From contig CAYLSO010000002.1 in the NCBI GenBank assembly GCA_964386525.1, forward strand, positions 1-5,494: a DNA stretch of 5,494 nucleotides, written 5' to 3'. The first letter of the stretch is position 1, and each line of letters begins with the position of its first letter. The position numbers and the translations under genes are program-made. Source of the DNA: CAYLSO01 sp964386525. Its GTDB lineage: Bacteria; Eisenbacteria; RBG-16-71-46; DASYSL01. Of the stretch, positions 1-5,494 are shown in pieces. Under the pieces are notes generated by a model. That model searched no databases. It saw only the letters and a list, made by a program, of their open reading frames with translations, and was not told the DNA's origin.

Positions 1-31
1 TGGGGATACATCGAGCGATCGTCTTGAACAT
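1..31 (-). CDS. Start of a gene running off the window edge (partial)
   Basis: An ATG at 31-29 opens a minus-strand frame reading MFKTIARCIP up to the window edge, without a stop. An AGGAG Shine-Dalgarno core lies at 43-39, seven bases before the ATG, which is the main support for a real start. The direction matches every other gene here. Ten residues are too few to name a product; the short basic start followed by apolar residues would fit a signal peptide or a membrane protein, but this is only a guess. A competing plus-strand frame covers the same bases (see rejected items). Confidence 0.45.
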   Translation of the reverse strand, partial: MFKTIARCIP

Positions 32-38
32 GACCCCT

Positions 39-43
39 CTCCT
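39..43 (-). promoter_or_regulatory. Shine-Dalgarno site for the edge gene
   Basis: The minus strand reads AGGAG here, inside AGGAGAGG, seven bases before the ATG at 31-29. It is the main reason for choosing that start. Spacing and match are close to ideal for a bacterial ribosome binding site. Confidence 0.45.
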
Positions 44-240
44 GATTGGCGTTCCGGGTGACGCGAGCGCCATGGGCATTTGGGTGAAGCGCGAAATTGC
101 CTAGCGCCCGCCGCGGCATGGCGGCACGCCGACTTCGGCCCTCCTTGGTTCGTCTGAAGAGCGTCGCAGCCTTGCGCCGCGGTGAGTGGGAGGTACTCGC
201 GGACGAGACCAGGCTCGGCCCCGTCTAGAGAGCGCAAGGA

Positions 241-270
241 AGTATGGGGGGACGGACGGCGGGCCGTCAA
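241..270 (-). promoter_or_regulatory. Possible sigma70-type promoter for the edge gene
   Basis: On the minus strand a TTGACG hexamer (270-265, 5 of 6 matches to the -35 consensus) is followed after 18 bases by CATACT (246-241, 4 of 6 matches to the -10 consensus). It would start a transcript near 234 and leave about 200 bases of leader before the ATG at 31. It sits in an otherwise GC-rich gap downstream of mscL, where a new transcription unit would be expected. No start site has been shown. Confidence 0.35.
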
Positions 271-325
271 TGTGAATGTTGGAGCGGCGAATGCGGGGCG
301 GCCCCGGACGGAGCCCGGAGCCCGC

Positions 326-386
326 CGCTCGGGCGCCGGAGCGTTGCATGCGAGTGAACGGCGGCCCGCCGCCGGGCCCCCGAGCG
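326..386 (-). terminator. GC-rich nested inverted repeat after mscL, weak terminator candidate
   Basis: Just past the mscL stop, the minus strand has an outer perfect 8-bp pair (CGCTCGGG at 386-379 with CCCGAGCG at 333-326). Nested inside is a 6-bp stem, GGCCCG at 378-373 with CGGGCC at 368-363, closing a four-base loop. There is no T run, so it does not meet the rule for an intrinsic terminator. It may slow polymerase, protect the 3' end of the mscL message, or be a chance product of GC-rich DNA. Confidence 0.25.
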
Positions 387-400
387 CCCTCAGAAGGAGT

Positions 401-838
401 TTACGCCACCTTAACCTCAGACGTGCAATGCGGACAGCGCCTGGCCGCGATGGGGATGCTAGTCGCGCACATCGGGCAGTCCTTGGCGGTCGGGACCGTC
501 GCCGGGGCCGGGGCGCGCATGCGGTTCATCTGCTTGATGAGCAGGAAGAGCACGAAGGCCACGATGATGAAGTTGATGAGCACGTTGAGAAACGCGCCGT
601 ACTTGATCACCGGCGCGCCGGCCTTCACCGCCTCGTCGAGGGTGGCGTAGGCCGTTCCGGATAGATTCAGGTACAGGTTCGAGAAGTTCACCTTTCCGAG
701 CAGCAGGCCGATGGGGGGCATGATCACGTCTTCGACGATCGACGACACGATCTTGCCGAACGCGGCGCCGATGATGATGCCCACCGCCATGTCCACGACG
801 TTGCCGCGCATGGCGAATTCTTTGAATTCCTTCAGCAC
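401..838 (-). CDS. mscL: Large-conductance mechanosensitive channel MscL with C-terminal zinc-ribbon-like tail
   Basis: MscL forms a homopentameric inner-membrane pore that opens under extreme membrane tension and releases solutes during hypo-osmotic shock. The 145-residue protein opens with the family pattern: an amphipathic start (MLKEFKEFAMRGN), then pore-lining TM1 at about 14-47 with GIIIGAAFGKIVSSIVEDVI and the PPIG turn, a periplasmic loop, and TM2 at about 78-102 (FLNVLINFIIVAFVLFLL). After a Pro/Ala linker the tail has two CxxC pairs, CPMC (121-124) and CPHC (135-138), in place of the charged helical bundle of E. coli MscL. This Cys-pair tail is known from other bacterial MscL proteins and may bind zinc, which I infer. 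The start is GTG, fixed by an AAGGAGG site six bases upstream and by the conserved N-terminus. It follows the MscS gene by 18 bases and is probably co-transcribed with it. Confidence 0.95.
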   Translation of the reverse strand: MLKEFKEFAMRGNVVDMAVGIIIGAAFGKIVSSIVEDVIMPPIGLLLGKVNFSNLYLNLSGTAYATLDEAVKAGAPVIKYGAFLNVLINFIIVAFVLFLLIKQMNRMRAPAPATVPTAKDCPMCATSIPIAARRCPHCTSEVKVA

Positions 839-844
839 GATCGG

Positions 845-851
845 CCTCCTT
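845..851 (-). promoter_or_regulatory. Shine-Dalgarno site of mscL
   Basis: The minus strand reads AAGGAGG, an exact match to the anti-Shine-Dalgarno complement, six bases before the GTG at 838-836. It sits entirely in the 18-base gap after the MscS-family stop codon and settles the non-ATG start of mscL. Confidence 0.85.
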
Positions 852-856
852 GCTGG

Positions 857-1949
857 TTAGGACCGGGGCGCCGGCGGCGCCGGCGCTTCTGCACCCGCGG
901 ACGCGCCGAGGAACTCGCCGGCCCCGGTCGGATGGACATGGACGATCCGCTGCGGGAGCGGGATCTCGATCCCGGCCTCCCGGAAGCGGCGGTGCACCAA
1001 CTGGATGAACTCGTGCGAGACGCGCCCGCGGTCGCGGACGGTCTGCACACGGAGGAAGACCGCGAGCTGCACGCCGGAGTCCTGGAAGGCGGCGTACTGC
1101 GCGCTCGGTTCGGCGTCGGCTACCGCCCCCCCGGTCGCGCTGGACCTCGCGCGCCGCCTGCATCGCCACCTCCTGCGCCCGCTCCAGGTCGGCGCCATAA
1201 GCCACGGTGACGTTCACGGTGACGCCGTGCTCCTCGCCCGGCAGCGAGTAGTTCTTGACGATCATCTCGGCCAGGCGGGAATTGGGCAGCACGATGGTGT
1301 TGTCGGCCAGCTCGCGGATCAGGGTGGAACGCCAGTTGATGTCTACGACGTACCCGCGCTGCCCGTTGTCCAGTTCGACGTAGTCGCCGATGCGGATCAG
1401 CCGTGCCAGCGTGATGTGGAAGCCGGCGAACAGGTTGGTCAGCGTCGGCTGCAACGCCAGGGCCAGGGCCAGCGACCCGACCCCCAGGGCGGTGAGCAGG
1501 GGGGTGATGGCCACGCCCATCTCGCCCAGGATGGCCAGGATGCCGAGGCCGACGATGGCGACGCGGATGGTGTTCTCGATGAGGGTGTTGGTGGGCAGCA
1601 GTCCGAGGCCTGGTGCGGAGCGGCTGCGGATCAGATGCACGAGGAACGACGCCAGCGCCAGCGACGCCGAGAGGATCACCACCGCGGTGACCCCGCGGTC
1701 GATCCAGGAGAAGGCGCTGTCCGGGATCGGCGCGCGGCGGGCGCCGATGACCAGGCCGAGGGCCAGGAACCAGGTCGGCAAGTGCGGCTTCAGCGCCGCG
1801 AAGAGCAGGTCGTCCACCCAGGTCTGCGAGCGGCGCAGCAGGCCGGGCAGCCTCGCCAGCAGCAGGCGCACGAGCAGCCAGCCGACCAGCCAGACTGCAA
1901 CGGCGATGCCGATGCCGAGGAGCCAGGACTTGGAGCTGTCGAGTATCAT
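857..1949 (-). CDS. MscS-family small-conductance mechanosensitive channel, frameshifted in this sequence
   Basis: MscS-family channels are inner-membrane heptamers that open under membrane tension. From the ATG at 1949-1947 the frame shows hydrophobic segments at about residues 8-32, 56-70, 86-107 and 127-142. The pore helix follows at about 145-178 (ALGVGSLALALALQPTLTNL), then the MscS beta domain (RIGDYVEL, GYVVDINWRSTLIR, IVLPNSRL, IVKNYS). After REVQRDRG (residue 274) the sense frame jumps at seven G (plus-strand C at 1126-1132) into the frame ending at the TAA at 859-857, which encodes the normal C-terminal alpha/beta domain ending FREAGIEIPLPQR, then an Ala/Pro tail. Dropping one base gives 363 residues with no break in homology. 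Without it, the frame would run on to position 459, out of frame across mscL. A sequencing or assembly indel is most likely; true mutation or slippage is possible. The ATG overlaps the aroK stop as ATGA. Confidence 0.85.
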
Positions 1950-2515
1950 CCTCGCGTCTCCTCCCGCGTGTGGGGCGCGTCCGTGGGCGACTCTCCCGAC
2001 GCGGCGCCGCCGAGCCGCGCCACGATCTCGACGGCGACCGCCTCCGCGTCGCGTCCGCCGGCCGCTAGGTGGTGGTCGGCGAGCGCATAACGATCGCGGC
2101 GGGCCGCGAGCAGCTTCGCCAACTCGGCGCGCGTCGTGAACAGCGGGCGCCCGGGCAGCTCCCCGCAGCGCTCCCAGATGGCGTCGAGCGGGACGTCCAG
2201 CCAGACGCTCACGCCGTGCCGCCGGATGAAGTCTCGGTGTGCCTCGGCGAGGAAGAGCCCGCCGCCGGTGGCCACGACCAGGCGCGTGCGCGCCGCCACC
2301 GCGAGCAGCGCTTCCCATTCCCGCTCGCGGAAGTAACCCTCGCCGTGGGCGTGGAACAGCTCCTCGATGCTGCGGCCGGCGCGGGCCTCGACCTCGGCGT
2401 CGGTGTCGACGAAGCCGTAGTGCACAAGCTTCGCGAGGGCCCGGCCGACGGTCGTCTTGCCCGCCCCCATGAACCCGACGAGGAAGACCCTCTCTGCCAG
2501 CCGGTGCGCACTCAT
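1946..2515 (-). CDS. aroK: Shikimate kinase
   Basis: This cytoplasmic enzyme phosphorylates the 3-hydroxyl of shikimate with ATP, the fifth step of the chorismate pathway to aromatic amino acids. The 189-residue protein has the family's motifs in order: P-loop GFMGAGKTT (14-22), the DTD shikimate and magnesium site (37-39), FRERE of the FRxxE motif (62-66), the ATGGG Walker-B-like loop (82-86), GRPLF of the LID (122-126) and the arginine-rich RRDRYALAD (139-147). It is slightly longer than the roughly 170-residue E. coli enzyme, through a polar C-terminal tail that also encodes the ribosome binding site of the next gene. ATG at 2515-2513 places the P-loop at the usual distance. No Shine-Dalgarno sequence precedes it; a TATTTT box seven bases upstream raises the possibility of a leaderless message. 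aroL would be an equivalent name for the activity. Confidence 0.93.
   Translation of the reverse strand: MSAHRLAERVFLVGFMGAGKTTVGRALAKLVHYGFVDTDAEVEARAGRSIEELFHAHGEGYFREREWEALLAVAARTRLVVATGGGLFLAEAHRDFIRRHGVSVWLDVPLDAIWERCGELPGRPLFTTRAELAKLLAARRDRYALADHHLAAGGRDAEAVAVEIVARLGGAASGESPTDAPHTREETRG
1957..1965 (-). promoter_or_regulatory. Shine-Dalgarno site of the MscS-family gene, inside the aroK 3' end
   Basis: The minus strand reads GGGAGGAGA within the last aroK codons (for the REETRG end of AroK). The AGGAG core (1962-1958) lies eight bases before the ATG at 1949. Together with the ATGA overlap it indicates translational coupling of the channel to aroK. Confidence 0.8.
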
Positions 2516-2522
2516 GGCGGGG

Positions 2523-2531
2523 AAAATAGCA
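2523..2531 (-). promoter_or_regulatory. Possible extended -10 element of the aroK cluster
   Basis: The minus strand reads TGC then TATTTT (2528-2523), resembling an extended -10 box (TGnTATAAT) in a GC-rich gap. The hexamer ends seven bases before the aroK ATG, so transcription would begin at or next to the start codon. No good -35 is seen at the right distance. The position after a terminator fits a promoter for aroK, the MscS gene and mscL, but the match is modest. Confidence 0.3.
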
Positions 2532-2604
2532 GATTCCGCCCGCCGGCTGCAGGCGCGGGGCGGGGGCGCCTGACGACCTCGCGATGGGCGCCAAACCCCT
2601 CCCC

Positions 2605-2646
2605 AAAAAGCCAGCGGCCCCGCTCCGGGAGGAGCGAGGCCGCCGG
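2605..2646 (-). terminator. Rho-independent terminator of the repeat-protein gene
   Basis: On the minus strand, the arm at 2646-2632 pairs with 2625-2611 over 15 positions, with two G-U wobbles (CCGGCGGCCTCGCTC with GAGCGGGGCCGCTGG) around a six-base loop. A C and five T (2609-2605) follow. It starts 50 bases past the stop of the upstream gene and should separate that gene from the aroK cluster. Confidence 0.85.
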
Positions 2647-2696
2647 TGAACCGAGGCCGGACGCCCGGCTGGCGCCGGGCACCCGACAGGGACTGC

Positions 2697-5494
2697 TTAG
2701 CGGAGGTACAGGATGCGGGAAGCCGCCGCCGACATGTTCTGGCTGCCCACGTAAGCGCGCAGGAAGTACACCCCGTGCGTCACGGAGACGCCGCCGTCGT
2801 CACGACCGTCCCACATCGTCTCGTAGCGGCCCGCGGTCCGGTAGTCGCTCACCAGCTTGCGCACCAGACGGCCCGCTACGTTGTAGATGCCGATCTCCAC
2901 CCGCTCCGCCGCCTGGCCTGCCACCTCGTAGGCGATGGTGGTCGTGTGGGCGAACGGGTTGGGCGACGGACGGTAGAGCTGCAGCTGGACGCCGGCGGTC
3001 GTGCCGCTCCCGGGCGTACCGCCACCCATGGTGTGCACGTCGCCATCCGAATCATCTCCGGCATCAGGATCGTCGACATCCTCGTAGCACGCGAGGTCGA
3101 GAGGGATGCCTTGCCCGTTGTTGATTCCGTCGGTGCATCCGACGACCGCGCAGTAACGCTGATCCTGGGCGCCGGCGCCCTCGTCACGCAACTTCACCAG
3201 CTGCGCATCGATGGCCTGGATCAGATCAGCGATCGTGGCCGCGTCAGGGAACGCGCTCTTGCACGGGTTGGCCTCGCCCGAGTCGAGATAGATCTTGCCC
3301 CCGCGCGCCGGCTCGAGCCCGAGATCGGTCACGCAGACGTTGGCCAGCAGGGCGGAGAACTGCCGGTACGCCTGCTTGCGGCAATCCATGGGCCTCTCGA
3401 CGTTGATGGCCGAGCAGAAGCCGTCGAAGTCGTCGGTCCAGGAGAAGATCTCCACGAGGTCATCGCCACACGAGGCGATCTGGGCGACCTCGGCCTTGGT
3501 GAACTTCGTGCTGCCGTTGTCCAGCTGCATGCACTGCCGGCCCCAGAACCCGACGGTGCGCGGGCAGTTGTCGCCGCAGAGGACGGTGTACACCGTCTTC
3601 TCGCACATGCTGACGCAACCGTTGGTGTCGGTGAGGGTCAGGGTAAGCCGGAAGGAGCCCACCGGGCCGGCGTCCACCGTCACGCACCGGTCCGTCGGAC
3701 CCGGCACCGGGTTCAAGGTGCCGTTGCCGGAGATCGACCACTCGTACTTGGCCATCCCCTCCGGACCGCAGTACCGCCAGCCGGTGCTGTCGGCGCACAC
3801 CCGGCTCCTGCCGCTGATCGAGCAGGGCGGCCCGGGCATGACGGTCACCGTCTTGTCGCAGGCGCTGACGCAGCCGCTGGCGTCGGTGACCTTCAGCGTG
3901 ACCTTGTACGTTCCGGCCGTCCCGGTCTCCACCGTGGCGCACTGGGACGTCAGGCTGGGCGCCGGGTAGAAGGCCCCTTCACCGGAGATCGACCACTCGT
4001 ACTTGGCCATGCCCGCCGGACCGCAGTACTCGTGACCGGCGCTCCCCGGGCAGACCGCGCCCGGCCCCTCGAGGAAGCAGGTCGGTTCGGCGCTGACGGT
4101 CACCGTCTTCTCGCAGACGGCGGTGCAGCCGCCGGCATCGGTGACCTTGAGGGTGACCTTGTACGTTCCGGCCGCCGTGGCGCTCACGTTCGCGCACTGG
4201 TCGGTGGGTCCCGGCGCGGGGTTGAAGACTCCGTTGCCGGAGATCGACCACTCGTACTTGGCCATGCCTGCAGGACCGCAATACCGGTTGCTGACGGTGC
4301 CCGGGCAGACCGCGCTCGGCCCTTCGATGGAGCAGGTCGGCGCGGCGCTGATGGCCACCGTCTTGTCACAGATGCTCGTGCAGCCGTTGGTGTCGGTGAC
4401 CTTCAGGGTGACCTTGTACGACCCGGCCGCCCCGGCGTCCACCTTCACGCACCGGTCCGCGAGGGCCGGCTCCGGGTCAAAACTGCCGTTGCCGGAGATC
4501 GACCACTCGTACTTGGCCATCCCTTCCGGAGCGCAGTACTGGTTGCCGGTGCTTCCGATGCAGGCCGCGCTCGGCCCCTCGATAGAGCACGACGGTTCGG
4601 GAAGGACGTTCACCGTCTTGTCGCAGATGCTGGTGCAGCCGTTGGCGTCGGTGACCTTGAGGGTGACCTTGTACGTCCCGGCCGCTCCGGCGGTCACCTT
4701 GGCGCACTGGTCCGCGATCCCGGGCACCGGGCTGAAGGCGCCGTTGCCGGAGATCGACCACTCGTACTTGGCCATGCCCGCCGGACCGCAGTACTGGTCA
4801 CCGGTGCTCCCCGTACAGACCGCGCTCGGCCCCTCGATGGAGCACGGCGGCTCGGGCAGGACGGTCACCGTCTTGTCGCAGGTGTCGGTGCAGCCGTTGG
4901 CATCGGTGATCTTCACGGTGACCGTGAACGATCCCGCCGGCCCGGCGTCCACCTTCACGCACTGGTCCCCGCGGCCGGGCAGCGGGTTGAAGCTGCCGTC
5001 ACCGGAGATCGACCACTCGTAGCTGGCCATCCCCGCCGGAGCGCAGTAGCGGTTGCCCAGGCTCCCCGTGCACACGGCATTCAGTCCGTCGATCGAGCAG
5101 CCCGGCTTGTCGTAGACCGTGACCGCGAGCTGGCATTCGCCGTTGCAGTCGGCGGGGGAATTCAGATCCGCGACGGCCAGCTTCACCGTGCCGGAACCCG
5201 CCCACAGCACGTCGATCGTGTAGGGGTCCGCCGTGGGGATGATCGTGCCGGCCGAAGGCGGGTCGATGGACCACGCCAGGGTGGCCGACGGGCTGCTCAC
5301 CGTGGCCGTGTAGCTCTTGGTCTCGCCGGTGCACGACTTGTCCGGACCGGTGAGCTCGCAGGTCGGCGGCTGCACGAGCCGGAAGCTCCCGGCGGCGAAG
5401 TCCTTCAGCTCGGAGGTGAAGGAGTCGGACGACCGGGTCTTGACCAGCAGGTTGGTGGCCGGCTTGCAGAACTTGGCCACGTCGATGCCGAACG
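2697..5494 (-). CDS. Secreted multidomain protein with six-cysteine PKD-like repeats and FlgD-like C-terminal tail (5' partial)
   Basis: The frame is open to the window edge (FGID precedes the first Met, with no ribosome binding site), so the true start and any signal peptide lie outside. Numbering from the Met at 5480, a short lead with FCKPATNLLVKTRSSDSF is followed by a degenerate Ig/PKD-like domain (38-126), six regular repeats of exactly 85 residues (127-636), a Cys-rich module starting CPRTVGFWG (about 637-798), an acidic linker rich in Asp and Gly (800-815), and a tail from 830 with PSPNPF, IYNVAGRLVRKL, WDGRDDGG and GVYFLRA. The tail matches FlgD-like Ig domains and C-terminal sorting tails of the FCB group, so I infer export and surface attachment or release. 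PKD/Ig-like arrays usually serve in adhesion or as spacers; no catalytic domain is visible. Its numerous cysteines imply folding in an oxidising compartment. A strong terminator follows. Confidence 0.88.
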   Translation of the reverse strand, partial: FGIDVAKFCKPATNLLVKTRSSDSFTSELKDFAAGSFRLVQPPTCELTGPDKSCTGETKSYTATVSSPSATLAWSIDPPSAGTIIPTADPYTIDVLWAGSGTVKLAVADLNSPADCNGECQLAVTVYDKPGCSIDGLNAVCTGSLGNRYCAPAGMASYEWSISGDGSFNPLPGRGDQCVKVDAGPAGSFTVTVKITDANGCTDTCDKTVTVLPEPPCSIEGPSAVCTGSTGDQYCGPAGMAKYEWSISGNGAFSPVPGIADQCAKVTAGAAGTYKVTLKVTDANGCTSICDKTVNVLPEPSCSIEGPSAACIGSTGNQYCAPEGMAKYEWSISGNGSFDPEPALADRCVKVDAGAAGSYKVTLKVTDTNGCTSICDKTVAISAAPTCSIEGPSAVCPGTVSNRYCGPAGMAKYEWSISGNGVFNPAPGPTDQCANVSATAAGTYKVTLKVTDAGGCTAVCEKTVTVSAEPTCFLEGPGAVCPGSAGHEYCGPAGMAKYEWSISGEGAFYPAPSLTSQCATVETGTAGTYKVTLKVTDASGCVSACDKTVTVMPGPPCSISGRSRVCADSTGWRYCGPEGMAKYEWSISGNGTLNPVPGPTDRCVTVDAGPVGSFRLTLTLTDTNGCVSMCEKTVYTVLCGDNCPRTVGFWGRQCMQLDNGSTKFTKAEVAQIASCGDDLVEIFSWTDDFDGFCSAINVERPMDCRKQAYRQFSALLANVCVTDLGLEPARGGKIYLDSGEANPCKSAFPDAATIADLIQAIDAQLVKLRDEGAGAQDQRYCAVVGCTDGINNGQGIPLDLACYEDVDDPDAGDDSDGDVHTMGGGTPGSGTTAGVQLQLYRPSPNPFAHTTTIAYEVAGQAAERVEIGIYNVAGRLVRKLVSDYRTAGRYETMWDGRDDGGVSVTHGVYFLRAYVGSQNMSAAASRILYLR
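2700..2993 (-). other. FlgD-like C-terminal sorting tail (domain within the repeat protein)
   Basis: The last 98 residues contain PSPNPF then TTTIAYEV, VEIGIYNVAGRLVRKL, a WDGRDDGG turn and GVYFLRA, ending in ILYLR. This order of motifs is the FlgD Ig-like / secretion-tail pattern found at the ends of many exported FCB-group proteins. In Bacteroidota, related tails direct type IX secretion. Whether that system exists here cannot be seen from this window. Confidence 0.8.
3573..5102 (-). repeat. Six tandem 255-bp repeats encoding 85-residue PKD-like domains
   Basis: In coding order the units are 5102-4848, 4847-4593, 4592-4338, 4337-4083, 4082-3828 and 3827-3573, with no length change between them. 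Each encodes the pattern CSIEGPSAVC, YCGPAGMAKYEWSISGNG, DQC, GTYKVTLKVTDANGC, CDKTV. Cysteines occupy positions 2, 11, 20, 48, 71 and 75 in all six. Units 2 and 4 agree at 63 of 85 residues by hand count; the first and last units are the most divergent. A 29-base core is identical in five units. Confidence 0.95.

Larger units (their letters stand above)
32..400. other. Non-coding stretch between mscL and the edge gene
   Basis: This GC-rich stretch of 369 bases lies between the mscL stop and the ATG at 31. Open frames cross it on both strands, but their translations are dominated by Arg, Pro, Gly and Ala with no recognisable domain and no good ribosome binding site, as expected for chance frames in GC-rich DNA. 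It holds a possible minus-strand promoter (241-270), a GC-rich nested inverted repeat (326-386) and the ribosome binding site at 39-43. No tRNA-like or recognisable riboswitch fold was seen by eye. Confidence 0.6.

Noticed and set aside
3..104. Plus-strand frame ending at a TAG (102-104), 33 residues ending MGIWVKREIA, open to the window edge
   Set aside because: It reads plausibly as a protein C-terminus, but it opposes all other genes and overlaps a minus-strand ATG with a well-spaced Shine-Dalgarno site. I could not recognise it. Sequence beyond position 1 would decide between the two.
101..349. Minus-strand 82-codon frame downstream of mscL
   Set aside because: Low-complexity Arg/Pro/Ser composition, no ribosome binding site at its ATG, and it overlaps the promoter-like and hairpin elements.
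1005..2090. Plus-strand open frame of 361 codons opposite the MscS gene and aroK
   Set aside because: The translation is Gln/Asp/Gly/Arg-rich with no domain, has no good ribosome binding site and is antisense to recognised genes. It is a codon-bias shadow.
459..2606. Very long minus-strand open frame of 715 codons
   Set aside because: It only contains the true MscS frame between about 1949 and 1126. The rest is the wrong frame of aroK, of the MscS C-terminus and of mscL, recognisable by Arg/Pro/Gly-rich nonsense. Its length comes from GC-rich DNA lacking stops and from the frameshift.
2069..3124. Plus-strand open frame of 351 codons opposite aroK, the terminator and the FlgD-like tail
   Set aside because: It crosses a convincing minus-strand terminator and two real genes, and its composition is Arg/Pro/Gly-rich. 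No family is recognisable.
4123..5022. Plus-strand frame of 299 codons with its own 85-residue repeats (PLPEIDHSYLAMPAGPQY)
   Set aside because: The periodicity is inherited from the 255-bp repeats on the coding strand. The sense frame carries conserved cysteines and a known fold pattern; the antisense frame has no start signal.
3573..5102. CRISPR-like or mobile-element direct repeats
   Set aside because: The period is 255 bp and in frame with a continuous coding sequence; the variable parts are protein loops, not spacers. No terminal inverted repeats or transposase are present.

Overview
The window suggests a GC-rich Gram-negative bacterium. The main clue is a large secreted protein built from PKD-like repeats and ending in a PNPF/FlgD-like tail, a combination common in the Fibrobacteres-Chlorobi-Bacteroidetes (FCB) group and related candidate phyla such as Eisenbacteria or Latescibacteria. 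That placement is inferred from protein architecture, not from any marker gene. All supportable genes lie on the minus strand, so transcription runs from high to low coordinates.

Layout in transcription order. (1) 5494-2697: the 3' part of a surface or secreted protein gene. It holds one degenerate and six regular 85-residue Ig/PKD-like repeats, each regular repeat with six cysteines, then a Cys-rich CPRTVGFWG module, an acidic linker and a FlgD-like C-terminal tail. The 5' end is outside the window. (2) 2646-2605: a good intrinsic terminator. (3) 2515-401: a compact cluster of shikimate kinase (aroK), an MscS-family mechanosensitive channel overlapping aroK by an ATGA, and mscL 18 nt further on. 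The MscS gene carries a one-base frameshift at a run of seven G (plus-strand C, 1126-1132); removing one base restores a full 363-residue protein. (4) 400-32: a GC-rich non-coding stretch with a possible sigma70-type promoter and GC-rich inverted repeats. (5) 31-1: the probable first ten codons of another minus-strand gene, with a good Shine-Dalgarno sequence.

Functionally there are two units. The upstream gene encodes an exported, probably heavily disulfide-bonded multidomain protein. The downstream cluster joins a step of aromatic amino-acid synthesis to two osmotic safety valves (MscS and MscL), which are likely co-expressed and translationally coupled. I saw no mobile element, CRISPR array, tRNA or rRNA. 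The least ordinary item is the six-cysteine repeat array: its exact 255-bp period, its near-identical DNA cores and a degenerate first repeat that hints at the disulfide pairing.
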